A stretch of DNA of 64,000 bases from an uncultured Muribaculaceae bacterium (GCA_944321725.1 CALUMI010000005.1:55780-119779); one strand, 5' to 3'; shown: positions 36,968 to 46,086, counted from the stretch's first letter. Numbers and translations are program-made. The notes: generated from the letters alone by a model not told the origin.

Positions 36968-38127
36968 ATGAGTTATTTAGCGTCGAAACCAAGATACGAA
37001 ATACTTGACGGCCTGCGCGGAGTGGCGGCAATCATAGTAGTGGCATTCCATTTGTTCGAAACATATTCCACCGGTCCCGACGAGCAGATATTGAATCACG
37101 GCTATCTTGCGGTGGATTTCTTCTTCGTGCTATCCGGATTTGTGATAGGCTACGCCTACGATGACCGGTGGAACCGCATGTCGCTGAAAGACTTTTTCAA
37201 ACGCCGGTTGGTACGCCTGCACCCCATGCTGATTATGGGAACACTTACGGGAACCGCCTTATTTTATCACACTTGTGGAGGTGTATCGGCACTCGTAATG
37301 CAGACAGAATGGTGGAAGCTGTTGCTGATGACTCTTCTCGGCTGCGCCTTGTTGCCCTCCATAAAAGCATGGGACATTCGCGGACTTGGAGAGATGTATC
37401 CAATCAACGGTCCGATGTGGTCACTATTTTGGGAGTATATAGCCAACATACTTTACGGCACGCTGATACGCCGGTTCTCAACCGCGCTGCTTGCCATATT
37501 TGTGGCATTCGCCGCGTTGCTGACACTCGATTTGACACTCAACACCGATATTTTCGGACTCTTGGAAGGACGCGCCTACGCCGCCAACACTGTGATAGGC
37601 GGATGGTCGCTCGACACGGAGCAATGCTACATAGGCATTTCACGGCTTCTCTATCCGTTCTTTGCCGGACTGCTCCTGTCGCGCGTTGGCAAGACAATCA
37701 GCCTGCGGGGAGGCTTCTGGTGGTGCTCCCTGCTCGTTGCCATATTGCTGTGTATGCCGTTCATTCCCGGCGGCGAAAAGGCGCGTGGACATCACTCAAC
37801 GGCATATACAATGCCTTTTGCATTCTGATAATGTTTCCGCTCATAGTATCGACGGGAGCGGGTAGCCGCGTGACAGACAGGCGCAGCGTGGCTGTATGCA
37901 AATTTCTCGGAGAAATATCCTACCCGCTGTATGTGACACACTATCCGCTTATCTATATACAAATGCGTTGGGCAGCCGAGCATCCCGAAGCCACAACAGG
38001 GCAACAAGTCATGGAGGCCTCAGGCATATTCATTCTGTCGATTGCCGTCGCCTACGCCGCGCTGCGCATCTACGACGAGCCTGTAAGGGAATGGCTCAAA
38101 CAGCGGTTTCTGCTGAAACGCGGATAA
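36968..38127 (+). pseudogene. Acyltransferase-3 gene with a one-base frameshift
   Basis: Paralogue of the intact gene at 18167-19312, with nearly the same N-terminus (YLASKPRYEILDGLRGVAA). The frame from 36968 reads to a stop at 37826-37828. Homology then continues in another frame (GAWTSLNGIYNAF, then the FPLIVSTGAG, FLGEISYPLYVTHYP and IYDEPVREWL blocks) to 38127. The switch is at the A run 37776-37779: one extra A would restore a single frame of about 386 codons. Either a real inactivating deletion, a phase-variable tract or an assembly error. The first product would lack its last three or so membrane segments. Confidence 0.85.
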
Positions 38128-38222
38128 CCACCGGCAGCCTGACATCCGCATAAAGAGAAATATTTTCAGGCAATAATGGTTTTTCACCGTTTTTTGAGTA
38201 TTTTCGCAAATCAAAACTAACG

Positions 38223-40241
38223 ATGAAAAAGACCATTTTATTCCATATATTATTGGCATTCTGTCTTTCAGTGCTGTTTGGATGCGGCAAGAAACCAAAC
38301 GGCAACCGCGACACGGCGACCGACAAATACGCCCTGTTCGACAGCCTGCTTTACATCGACACCCGACAGGCAAAAGCCGTTGCCGACACAATGCTTGCGC
38401 AGGCCGCCGACAGCGCGGAATACTACAACGCGCTTTCCTACAAAGTGCTAAGCCACATGGCTCTCAACGAGATAGACTCGATGAACGCCGCAAGCGACAA
38501 AATCATCGCGTTTGCCACAGAAAGAGGCAAACGCGAAATTTCCGATGATGCCCGCCGGCGCATGTTGTGCAATGTCTACAACGCTAAAGGCATTGTTTTC
38601 TCGTTGGACAAAATGGCGGACTCAGCATACAAATACCTAAAACTGACCATACGATATGCCGACCACAACCAACTGCCGCAGGCATATATGAACCTCGCCG
38701 ATTCCTACATCCAGCAGGGCGACTATGTAACGGCGGCGGAAAACTACAGGAAAGCATTGACGCTCAACGATTCTCTTGGCAACGTCATAAAGCCTTATAT
38801 CATCTTCAACGGGCTTGCCATGACTTACATGCAGATTTCCGAATACGACGAGGCAAAACGCTATCTGGACAAGTCGAACGAATATTTCTCGGAAATGGGA
38901 AATATGGACCGGTACGTGTTGCTCAACAGCTACGGCAATCTTTATTATTTTGAGAATGAATACCAGAAAGCTCTGCCGTATTTTCTGAAAGCCGCCGAAT
39001 GCAGCCGCAAAGAATATGGCAGGAATTTAGACTCCTACGTGCCGGTGTTCAACTTGGCAGAAATTTATGTACTGTTGCACGACAAGCCAAAAGCGGAAGA
39101 GTGCATCGACACCTTGACAAATGTTGTCGGCCTGTTTGGCGCACCGGTGTTCAAATCCCATCTCAACACCCTGAAGCTCGCCCTTGCCTTGGAAAACGAC
39201 GACATAGCCCTTGCCGACATGACTGTCGGACAAATGAAAGGGGAAACTCTGTCCGTCGAGCTCTACAGAATAAGAAACCGCTACCTGCAACAATACTACG
39301 AGAAAAAAGGAAATTTCCGCAAGGCCTATTCAACATTGGCGGAAAACAAAAAAATGGAAGACTCGCTGCGCAACATTCAGGTAAAGACACGAGTGGCCGA
39401 CATCTACCTGCGCTATCAGCAAGACACTACCCTGCTCGCGCAGCGCAACTATATCAAAACACAACAGTCGGAAATCAACCGCACACGCGTCACCGCGACA
39501 CTTTGGATCGTAATCGCCGTCCTGCTCGGGGCAATGGCTGTGGCCATCTACCTGCTGATGCGCCGGCAACGCGAAAGAATGGTGGCGAGGCACATCGAAA
39601 ACATCGGCAAAATGCGCATGGAAAACATACGCAACTGTCTGTCGCCACATTTCACGTTCAACGTGCTAAACCATGAGATAGCATCGTATGCCGACGACGA
39701 CCCGCGCCGGCGGCAACTCATGTCGCTTGTCAAAATTCTGAGGCGCAGCGTGGAGGTGTCATCTCAAATGACAGTGACCCTCGACGAGGAATTAGATTTC
39801 GTGAAGACCTACATACAACTCGAATGCAGCTCTTGGGGCAATGATTTCAATTTCACTCTCGACACGGATGATGGCATCGACACAAAATCATTTACCATAC
39901 CGTCGATGTTCATTCAAATTCCGGTGGAAAACGCTATAAAACACGGACTTCGCGCCATCGACGGAGAAAAGACTCTCGCGATACGCATCAGAAAAGAATC
40001 CGGCGGGATAACGGTAAGCATTGTCAACAACGGCAGAGGCTACAGTCCGCGACTTGGCACGTCAGGCACAGGAAAAGGATTGCAGGTGATTTACCAGACA
40101 ATCTTGCTGCTCAACAACAAGAACAATTCCAAAATAAAATTCGGAATAGGCAAAAACATGCCCGGCAACAAAGGATATGAAGGCACTAAAGTGACATACT
40201 TCTTCCCATCCGGCTTCGACTACTCCTGTTTCTCAAAATAA
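38223..40241 (+). CDS. Lipoprotein TPR sensor kinase, LytS-type
   Basis: 672 aa. A lipoprotein signal (LFGC, Cys20) leads to a periplasmic TPR array (about 25-380). One membrane segment follows (WIVIAVLLGAMAVAIYLL, about 422-440), then a cytoplasmic HisK_5-type kinase with His476 in LSPHFTFNVLN and an N-box PVENAIKHGL, and a G-box-like GTGKGL. Bacteroidota pair such kinases with LytTR regulators, and one follows here. Three short genes or gaps further, a 46-codon ORF lies between kinase and regulator. Confidence 0.9.
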   Translation: MKKTILFHILLAFCLSVLFGCGKKPNGNRDTATDKYALFDSLLYIDTRQAKAVADTMLAQAADSAEYYNALSYKVLSHMALNEIDSMNAASDKIIAFATERGKREISDDARRRMLCNVYNAKGIVFSLDKMADSAYKYLKLTIRYADHNQLPQAYMNLADSYIQQGDYVTAAENYRKALTLNDSLGNVIKPYIIFNGLAMTYMQISEYDEAKRYLDKSNEYFSEMGNMDRYVLLNSYGNLYYFENEYQKALPYFLKAAECSRKEYGRNLDSYVPVFNLAEIYVLLHDKPKAEECIDTLTNVVGLFGAPVFKSHLNTLKLALALENDDIALADMTVGQMKGETLSVELYRIRNRYLQQYYEKKGNFRKAYSTLAENKKMEDSLRNIQVKTRVADIYLRYQQDTTLLAQRNYIKTQQSEINRTRVTATLWIVIAVLLGAMAVAIYLLMRRQRERMVARHIENIGKMRMENIRNCLSPHFTFNVLNHEIASYADDDPRRRQLMSLVKILRRSVEVSSQMTVTLDEELDFVKTYIQLECSSWGNDFNFTLDTDDGIDTKSFTIPSMFIQIPVENAIKHGLRAIDGEKTLAIRIRKESGGITVSIVNNGRGYSPRLGTSGTGKGLQVIYQTILLLNNKNNSKIKFGIGKNMPGNKGYEGTKVTYFFPSGFDYSCFSK

Positions 40242-40251
40242 CCCCACCGCC

Positions 40252-40392
40252 ATGACAAAAGAAGAACTGCTAAAACTTTCAATCGCGCAACGGACTGCAC
40301 AAAGGGATCTCGACCGGCTGAAACAACTGAAACACATTACCCGTATCGGACACGAAAAAGGAGGCTATTGGAAAATTTTAAAACAAAACTAA
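40252..40392 (+). CDS. 46-aa winged-helix ORF between kinase and regulator
   Basis: A 46-codon frame from ATG 40252 to TAA 40390-40392, 10 bases after the kinase stop and 2 before the regulator ATG. The sequence looks like the second half of a DeoR/AlbA-type winged helix: helix 2 and recognition helix (SIAQRTAQRDLDRLKQLKHI) and a wing (TRIGHEKGGYWKIL). The first helix of a normal domain is missing, so it may be a minimal DNA-binding protein or the remnant of a longer one. Its position makes co-translation with both partners likely. Confidence 0.6.
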   Translation: MTKEELLKLSIAQRTAQRDLDRLKQLKHITRIGHEKGGYWKILKQN

Positions 40393-40394
40393 AA

Positions 40395-41162
40395 ATGGCG
40401 ACAGAATCATATATTGCCCTGATAATCGACGATGACAGCACCGCCACCTCCGAATTGAAAAAAGGATTGGCGAAGCATCCGGAATTTACCGTGGCGGGAG
40501 CCGCATCCACCGCCGTGGGGGGAGAAGCGCTGCTGTTCAGGCTGCGCCCCGACATTTTGTTTTTAGACGTTGAGCTGCCCGACACGCAGGGAGTGGCTTT
40601 CCTCAACTCCATAAAAGAGCGCGTCGACTGGACAATGAGAGTGGTGTTCTACTCCATGCACAGCAAATACATACTGAGCGCAATGCGCGAATCGGCTTTC
40701 GACTACCTTCTGAAACCGTTTGAGCAAGAGGAGCTTGACGGAATAATCAAGCGTTACAAAGAAAATATCGCCAAAACAGCGCCGGCTGCCGCCACGCAAC
40801 ACCCGCAACAGCCGGCAAACACGCTGAAAGACTGCTTTCTCGCGGCCACTGTCACAGGCTACAAAATGATTCACGTGGAAGAAATCGGCTATTTCGCGCA
40901 CAAGGGATTGCGCAAACAATGGTACGCGCATCTTTCGTCCGGCGACTCACTATGCCTGAAACGCGGCACATCGGCAGAAACCATTCTCGGCTACTCGCCG
41001 TCGTTCCTCCAGATAAGCCAGTCGTGCGTCGTCAACGCCAACTATCTCGCCATGATTTGCGGCAACGAGTGCAAGCTCTATCCGCCTTTCGACAAAGCCG
41101 AGAAACTCGCCATATCGCGCAACTTCTTAAAGAAACTGCAAGAAACGCTCAACTTCATCTGA
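40395..41162 (+). CDS. LytTR-family response regulator
   Basis: 255 aa from the ATG at 40395; an in-frame TTG at 40368 overlaps the small winged-helix ORF. Receiver domain: Asp12/Asp13 acidic pair, phospho-acceptor Asp58 (FLDVEL) and lysine in LLKPFEQ. A low-complexity Ala/Gln/Pro linker precedes a LytTR DNA-binding domain (about 148-252) with the pattern VEEIGYFAHKG and FLQISQSCVVNANYL. It is the likely partner of the LytS-type kinase. Confidence 0.92.
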   Translation: MATESYIALIIDDDSTATSELKKGLAKHPEFTVAGAASTAVGGEALLFRLRPDILFLDVELPDTQGVAFLNSIKERVDWTMRVVFYSMHSKYILSAMRESAFDYLLKPFEQEELDGIIKRYKENIAKTAPAAATQHPQQPANTLKDCFLAATVTGYKMIHVEEIGYFAHKGLRKQWYAHLSSGDSLCLKRGTSAETILGYSPSFLQISQSCVVNANYLAMICGNECKLYPPFDKAEKLAISRNFLKKLQETLNFI

Positions 41163-41196
41163 CTTTTTTTGCAAAATAGTGGCATTTTCCAACCGT

Positions 41197-41216
41197 TTGC
41201 GACTGTATTGCGACTG
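41197..41216. promoter_or_regulatory. Two TTGCGACTG direct repeats, 11 bp apart
   Basis: TTGCGACTG at 41197-41205 and 41208-41216. LytTR proteins typically bind two 9-bp direct repeats about one helical turn or slightly more apart, and this pair lies 35 bases after the LytTR gene and about 50 bases before an orphan promoter. An AATAGTGGCA repeat (41175-41184, 41217-41226) flanks it. Confidence 0.45.
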
Positions 41217-41242
41217 AATAGTGGCAAACAGCCGAAATGCCG

Positions 41243-41274
41243 TTTTACGGCAAGCCGCCGATTTACTATATTTG
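41243..41274 (+). promoter_or_regulatory. Orphan promoter-like site (TTTT-N20-TATATTTG)
   Basis: TATATTTG at 41267-41274 with TTTT at 41243-41246, 20 bp upstream. No plus-strand gene follows; transcription would start about 41280, at the hairpin 41281-41336. Confidence 0.45.
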
Positions 41275-41280
41275 CCATAC

Positions 41281-41336
41281 GTATTAAGGGACAACGACGT
41301 AGGTTTTTCTCATTATTTTGCTTCTTCCCTTAATAC
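41281..41336 (+). ncRNA. Candidate small hairpin RNA
   Basis: GTATTAAGGG (41281-41290) pairs perfectly with CCCTTAATAC (41327-41336) across a 36-nt loop. The stem begins at the predicted transcription start of the orphan promoter and ends exactly before the stop codon of the convergent nucleoside kinase. The RNA could be antisense to that gene's 3' end. No T tract follows, so the 3' end is not defined. It could instead be a 3' structure of the kinase mRNA. Confidence 0.3.
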
Positions 41337-43010
41337 TTAATACTTGAAACTGCTGCCACCCAAAAACTCCCTCAACAGGCTTGTCGACGGCACCTGCCTG
41401 TCGCCTATTTCCTTGAAATAGCTCAAAAAGCACAGCAGGCGGTACGCCTCCGCGTATTCCGGCACATTGTGGGGCACTTTTTTCAACAGCGGCTCCGCAT
41501 AATCTTTCATCACTCCAAGCTCAAACAGCAACGAGGAGTTGAACATAGCGTCGGCGTTCTCCTGATACGGGAAAATCCATTTTTCCTCGCCGCGCCTCAC
41601 GCTTTGCCAACGCGCTATGGTATCGGCAGCCGAGATGCCGCGATACTTGGCGTCGCGCACTATACGCCGCAGCAGGCGGTTGTCGGTCGTCGGCACCCAG
41701 TTATGGTCGTCGATGGTCAGAGTGGTAAGAGCCGACACATACACCTTGAACTTCTGCCTGTCAGGGATATTCCGCGTAAGCTCCGGGTTAAGCCCGTGTA
41801 TGCCCTCCATGAGCAGTATCGTATTATCGGTGAGTTTCAGGGTGTTGCCTTTGTAAATCCGCTTGCCGGTGGCAAAATCGTAGGTAGGCATTTTCACTTC
41901 CTTGCCCTCGATGAGGGCGTTGAGATCCTCGTTGAACTTGTCAATGTCAAGGGCATAAAGCGACTCATAGTCGTATTCGCCGTTTTCGTCGCGCGGAGTG
42001 AGATGCCGGTCGATAAAATAATTGTCCAAAGAAATCATCTGCGGACGTATCAGATTGGCGAGCAGATGAATGGAAAGCCGCTTGGTGGTGGTGGTTTTTC
42101 CCGACGACGACGGCCCGGCAAGCAGCACCACCCTCGCGCCGCCCTCATGATAGCGTTCGGCTATCCGGCCGGCTATCGTGCCTATTTGCTTGTCGTGAAG
42201 AGTCTCCGCCACATTGATAAGCATATCCACATCGCCGCGCTCCACCACCTCGTTAAGCACCCCCACATCGCCTACTCCAACGATGCGGTTAAAGCGGATG
42301 TATTCCGTAAAAGCCTCATACATCTTCTCCTGCGGTATCATTTCCGCCGGACGGCTTGTGTCGCCCGAGAAATCGGGAGGAAGCAGAAGAAGTCCGTTTT
42401 TATACTTCACAATATCGAATACCCGCAGATACGACGTGTCGGGCACTAAATCGCCATAATAGCTGTCGACAATGTCGTCCAAACGGTAGTACACCGTATA
42501 AAGCTCCGACCGGCTGCGCAGCAGCCTCACCTTGTCGTCCATTCCGGCCTCCTCAAATGTCTTTATAGCGTCAGTGGTCAGTTTCATATAGCGTTTAAAC
42601 GTCAGGCCGGCATCCACAATGGCCCGCATACGCTCTTTCAGCCGCGCCACATCGCCGGCCGACAGCACATCCTCTCCCGACAGCGAACAATAGAACCCTT
42701 TCGATATCGAATGCTCCATTTTCAGCTTCCGCTCCGGAAACAAGTCATGAGCCGCTTTTGCAAGAACCATGCAAAGCGAGCGGACATACATGCGCTGCCC
42801 CGAAGGTGTGCTCTCGTCGATAAACTCCACCATTTTCGGCATAAACACGGGATAAGTAAGCCGCTCGGTCTTGTTGTTGACGTGGGCGCATATAGGCCGT
42901 ATCTTAATCCTGTCCTTCAGCCTACCGTATATTTCCAACAAGGTTTCCCCACCGGCCACATCCACATATTCTCCGGTGTTCTTACAAAATATCTGTATCG
43001 TCTTTTCCAT
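41337..43010 (-). CDS. Uridine kinase-like nucleoside kinase
   Basis: About 557 aa from the ATG at 43010 (MEKTIQIF); two codons earlier is another ATG at 43016. An N-terminal TGS-like domain (FCKNTGEYVDVAGGETLLEI) and a central region resembling the threonyl-tRNA synthetase editing-side module are followed by a P-loop kinase of the uridine kinase/PRK type: Walker A AGPSSSGKTTT, MISLDNYF and MEGIHGLNP. Such TGS-UDK fusions are common in Bacteroidota; the exact nucleoside is unknown. It lies downstream of the TPR-HTH regulator on the same strand. Confidence 0.9.
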   Translation of the reverse strand: MEKTIQIFCKNTGEYVDVAGGETLLEIYGRLKDRIKIRPICAHVNNKTERLTYPVFMPKMVEFIDESTPSGQRMYVRSLCMVLAKAAHDLFPERKLKMEHSISKGFYCSLSGEDVLSAGDVARLKERMRAIVDAGLTFKRYMKLTTDAIKTFEEAGMDDKVRLLRSRSELYTVYYRLDDIVDSYYGDLVPDTSYLRVFDIVKYKNGLLLLPPDFSGDTSRPAEMIPQEKMYEAFTEYIRFNRIVGVGDVGVLNEVVERGDVDMLINVAETLHDKQIGTIAGRIAERYHEGGARVVLLAGPSSSGKTTTTKRLSIHLLANLIRPQMISLDNYFIDRHLTPRDENGEYDYESLYALDIDKFNEDLNALIEGKEVKMPTYDFATGKRIYKGNTLKLTDNTILLMEGIHGLNPELTRNIPDRQKFKVYVSALTTLTIDDHNWVPTTDNRLLRRIVRDAKYRGISAADTIARWQSVRRGEEKWIFPYQENADAMFNSSLLFELGVMKDYAEPLLKKVPHNVPEYAEAYRLLCFLSYFKEIGDRQVPSTSLLREFLGGSSFKY

Positions 43011-43105
43011 ATACATTCCGGTTTTTTCCAATATGATTAACACACCGCAACCTCCGTTTGTTCGAGCCTGCATCGTGAAGGTAGCACTTGAAACGCCAAT
43101 GCTGT

Positions 43106-44728
43106 CTAAATGCTTTCGATGTAATCTTCAAGCGTTTCGAAGCCGTCGGCCTGCAGCCGCTCGTTCTTCAGCCGCGACTTGCGTTTGCGCACAGCCGACT
43201 CCGTAGTGTCGAGCAGCAGCGACAGCTCTTTGTTGCCGATTCCAAGTTTCACCAAAAGGCACAGCCCCAATTCCTTATTGCTGAGGCCGGGATGCAATTC
43301 TCTTAACCGCTCAACGAAATTGTCGTCATCGTGGTTAATTATCAGAGCAAGGTCGTAAATGTCGTCCTCGCTCAATTTATATGAGTTCCTGTCGCCGCTG
43401 TTTTTTATCGCGTTGATTTTTCTCATTGCCCCGCTCATTTGCAGCAGCCGGTTTTCGAGCCGGCTTTTGCGCTCACGCTCCTCTATCAGCTTTGCTGTCT
43501 TGCCGCTTATTTCGGCATTGGCTTGCGCCAACAGCTGCTCTTTTGCGATCATGCGCCGGGCTGTGCGCTTGTCTTTCCGCAATATGTAGGCTGTAGCGGC
43601 GGCCACACAGCAGGCAAAGACAAATGCCATTGTAAGGATTATAATTGTTTTTCGCTGGCTCTCTATCTCCAACCTGTCACTGTGGCGCTGAATTTGTGCA
43701 TAGTCGTATTGCCGTTGCAGTTTGGCAATCTGGTTGCTGTCTTCCATTGTTTTTATCGAATCGAGCAGGCCGGCATAATTGCGGCAGTGCAATAGTGACA
43801 GCCTGTAATTGCCGCGCTTTTCCTCCAGCCTCGACATCAGATTCTCATAGTCGGCTCGCGAATACAAGGAGGAGCTTTCCACACTGCGCCGGATGTAATA
43901 TTCCGCCGAGTCCAACCTGTTAAGATGAAGCAATATATCTCCCTTGCAAGAATAAATTACAGTGGTATCTACAATATCCGGAACATACTCTTGCGCTTTT
44001 CCAATAGAATTTAACGCTTGTTCATGCTCATTTAAGCGTTGCAAAATCATTGATTGCATAATATACATAATTGGCAATCTGACTTTTAACAATATTGCGC
44101 TGTCTATCATTTCTTTTGCTTTGTGCAAATCATTTTGGTATGTACATATTCTGGCCAGTTCATAAAAATTATTGGCGACATAGCGTTTGTCGCCTGCCGC
44201 TTCCGCATAGTTTTTCGATTTCTCGAAATATTTGATTGCCATTCCGTAAGGTTTCTTGTCGCACAATATTCGTCCCCAATGGTAATAAATATGGGTAAGC
44301 AGCCCATAATCATCTGTCGCTTCCGCCGTTTCCGCCGCTTTTTGGGTGAAATAAAGGTCTTTTTCTTCATTGCCAAGCACTCCGTTGACGCATCCCGCAT
44401 ACAGATATGCGCGTGCCAAGTTCCGCTTGTCGCCGGCAGTTTCATAATATTTCACAGCCGCCATTATCAAAGAGTCGTCAGTAGCGTCGATGAAATTGCG
44501 GTAATGTGCCTGCGACAGCAGCAGCGCATAGTATGCTTTTTCCTTTTCCCCGAGATTGCTGACGTTGCCCACGCTTTCCAATATTTCGAGCGATTTTTCG
44601 GATTCCGACATCATAAGGCTGTCGGCCTCCGCAAGTCTAATGTCAATTTTTTCTTCATGGCTGTAACGATTACAAGCCTGTGACAATATCAGAAAAAGAG
44701 GCAACAATACCAGTATAGAAATTTTCAT
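43106..44728 (-). CDS. Lipoprotein TPR regulator with C-terminal HTH
   Basis: 540 aa. Lipobox LSQAC (Cys19) suggests anchoring outside the cytoplasm, followed by TPR-like helices (about 30-340), a membrane segment (about 352-372), a coiled coil (about 380-440) and a C-terminal LuxR-like HTH (about 480-525; NKELSLLLDTTESAVRKRKSRL). This one-protein sensor-regulator layout is typical of Bacteroidota. It is divergent from the DUF3244 gene across a spacer with four ATGTCACA boxes, which may be its operator. Confidence 0.88.
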   Translation of the reverse strand: MKISILVLLPLFLILSQACNRYSHEEKIDIRLAEADSLMMSESEKSLEILESVGNVSNLGEKEKAYYALLLSQAHYRNFIDATDDSLIMAAVKYYETAGDKRNLARAYLYAGCVNGVLGNEEKDLYFTQKAAETAEATDDYGLLTHIYYHWGRILCDKKPYGMAIKYFEKSKNYAEAAGDKRYVANNFYELARICTYQNDLHKAKEMIDSAILLKVRLPIMYIMQSMILQRLNEHEQALNSIGKAQEYVPDIVDTTVIYSCKGDILLHLNRLDSAEYYIRRSVESSSLYSRADYENLMSRLEEKRGNYRLSLLHCRNYAGLLDSIKTMEDSNQIAKLQRQYDYAQIQRHSDRLEIESQRKTIIILTMAFVFACCVAAATAYILRKDKRTARRMIAKEQLLAQANAEISGKTAKLIEERERKSRLENRLLQMSGAMRKINAIKNSGDRNSYKLSEDDIYDLALIINHDDDNFVERLRELHPGLSNKELGLCLLVKLGIGNKELSLLLDTTESAVRKRKSRLKNERLQADGFETLEDYIESI

Positions 44729-44771
44729 GTTTGCTGAATTTTACACCCTAAAATTACTTGATTTCTATACT

Positions 44772-44789
44772 ATGTCACACCATGTCACA
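44772..44789. promoter_or_regulatory. ATGTCACA pair, 10 bp apart
   Basis: ATGTCACA at 44772-44779 and 44782-44789, one helical turn apart, upstream of the TPR-HTH regulator gene. The same box occurs twice more at 44868 and 44889. Confidence 0.6.
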
Positions 44790-44867
44790 AACTTTTTTCT
44801 CGTTATTTTTGTCATTCGTTGAATATCAACATGTTATGTACATGAAAATTTTTGTTGAAACAGCAAA

Positions 44868-44896
44868 ATGTCACAGAAAAAATTTGGAATGTCACA
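44868..44896. promoter_or_regulatory. ATGTCACA pair, 21 bp apart, flanking the -33 box
   Basis: ATGTCACA at 44868-44875 and 44889-44896, two helical turns apart. They lie on either side of the TTTG (-33) of the DUF3244 promoter and are good candidates for regulator binding. Confidence 0.65.
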
Positions 44897-44915
44897 CAAA
44901 GGTTTAATAAATTTG
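44883..44915 (+). promoter_or_regulatory. DUF3244 promoter (TTTG-N21-TAAATTTG)
   Basis: TTTG at 44883-44886 and TAAATTTG at 44908-44915, 21 bp apart, with one ATGTCACA box lying between them. The ATG is at 44948. Confidence 0.7.
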
Positions 44916-44947
44916 AAAAAACAATTCAAACCCTAAAATTTACAGCT

Positions 44948-45301
44948 ATGAGAAAAATTTTACTTGTCGCATTTGGCGCGATTTTCTTTTGCTCGTTTGC
45001 GGAAGATGTGGAATTAAGAAATCTTGGAAGACATACCGGTGACAGGATGGAGGTGCCGGTTGATGTGGATTTGAGCGGCGGGGTGCTGAGCGTCAACCTC
45101 ACTGCCGTTGGCCACCTGACGCGCTACAGCGCGCGTGTTGTGGTAACAGGCCCTGAGGGCGTGGTCTACGAAACAGACATCGACTCCGAAAACCGCCCCG
45201 CTGTCATTGTTAACCTTAAAAAATATATAAAGGGCGGATACACCGTGACGTTCTACGACCGCGACGGCAACGTCCTCACCGGCGACTTCCTGTTGGAGTG
45301 A
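44948..45301 (+). CDS. DUF3244 secreted protein
   Basis: 117 aa; start at 44948 because the longer frame runs through the promoter. A signal peptide (MRKILLVAFGAIFFCSFA) precedes a single DUF3244 beta-sandwich (DLSGGVLSVNL, ARVVVTGPEGVVYETDI, GGYTVTFYDRDGN). These small proteins resemble Ig/sorting-type domains and are often near TPR-HTH regulators; their role is unknown. It is the first of a run of plus-strand secreted proteins. Confidence 0.85.
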   Translation: MRKILLVAFGAIFFCSFAEDVELRNLGRHTGDRMEVPVDVDLSGGVLSVNLTAVGHLTRYSARVVVTGPEGVVYETDIDSENRPAVIVNLKKYIKGGYTVTFYDRDGNVLTGDFLLE

Positions 45302-45341
45302 CCGTTTGATTTGTCCATGCCGCGGTTGTGGCGGCTTATGT

Positions 45342-45372
45342 CCTCCCCTGTTCGCGGAGTCGGCGGGGGAGG
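45342..45372. repeat. REP-like GC-rich hairpin
   Basis: CCTCCCC (45342-45348) and GGGGAGG (45366-45372) flank a GC-rich loop in an otherwise empty 155-bp spacer. Its composition resembles short interspersed hairpin repeats of Bacteroidota; other copies are not seen in this window. Confidence 0.35.
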
Positions 45373-45456
45373 TGCCAAAGGCGGAGAAGTCCGGCAACTG
45401 CCGGGATAACTTTTACCGTGATGAAACCTGCATAAACCATTTTAAAACCGACAGAT

Positions 45457-46062
45457 ATGAGGAAAATAACCATTTTTATTATTGCGGTGGTGCTTTCAGT
45501 TGGGGCGTATGCCGCCGACAATATTGCCGGCATGGACAGTGTAAAGGTAGCCAAATTGATTGCCCGCAACACCCTTCGCGGCTACAAAGGCTTCGTGGAA
45601 CTCGGAATGGGAGCTACACTGCATGATTTCGATTATGTTGGTGACGGTATTGCCAACGATAACGAACCGACAGGCTTTGGCGTGGAAGTTCTCACAACCC
45701 ACGGCTACCAATTCAACAATTTCTTCTTTCTCGGCGGAGGCGTTGGAGTCAGCGAATGCACGGAAACCAACGTGATGGTGCCGATATTTGCCGACATGCG
45801 CATCAACGTGCTGAACAGGCGAATTACACCGGTGATTGACATAAAGGGAGGTTATGCCGTAGGAGATCATCATGGCGCGTTTTTTTCTGCGAGTATCGGA
45901 ATAAGGATAGGGTTTAAGGAAAAAAAGAAATCCGCCGTGTATGTTATGGCAGACATGTCATTTTTGGGAGATACAGAGCATGGCCGTATTTTCAATATAG
46001 ATTTTGAAGAGAAAAACCTTGCATGTGAAAGATACTCCTTAAAAATCGGCTATGAATTTTAG
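45457..46062 (+). CDS. Beta-barrel-like protein A of a tandem family
   Basis: 201 aa. Signal peptide (about 1-19, ending YAAD), then the family block TLRGYKGFVELG, a run of short amphipathic strands (YQFNNFFFLGGGVGV, MRINVLNRRITPVIDIKGGYAVG) and a terminal GYEF, which fits a small outer-membrane barrel. It is the first of four adjacent paralogues. Its middle is nearly identical in DNA to the broken copy B, suggesting recent exchange. Function unknown. Confidence 0.82.
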   Translation: MRKITIFIIAVVLSVGAYAADNIAGMDSVKVAKLIARNTLRGYKGFVELGMGATLHDFDYVGDGIANDNEPTGFGVEVLTTHGYQFNNFFFLGGGVGVSECTETNVMVPIFADMRINVLNRRITPVIDIKGGYAVGDHHGAFFSASIGIRIGFKEKKKSAVYVMADMSFLGDTEHGRIFNIDFEEKNLACERYSLKIGYEF

Positions 46063-46086
46063 TTAAATTTTAAAACCAGAATAATT

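Noticed and set aside
37776..37779. Programmed ribosomal frameshift in the acyltransferase gene
   Set aside because: The run is only AAAA without a slippery heptamer or downstream hairpin; deletion or read error is simpler.
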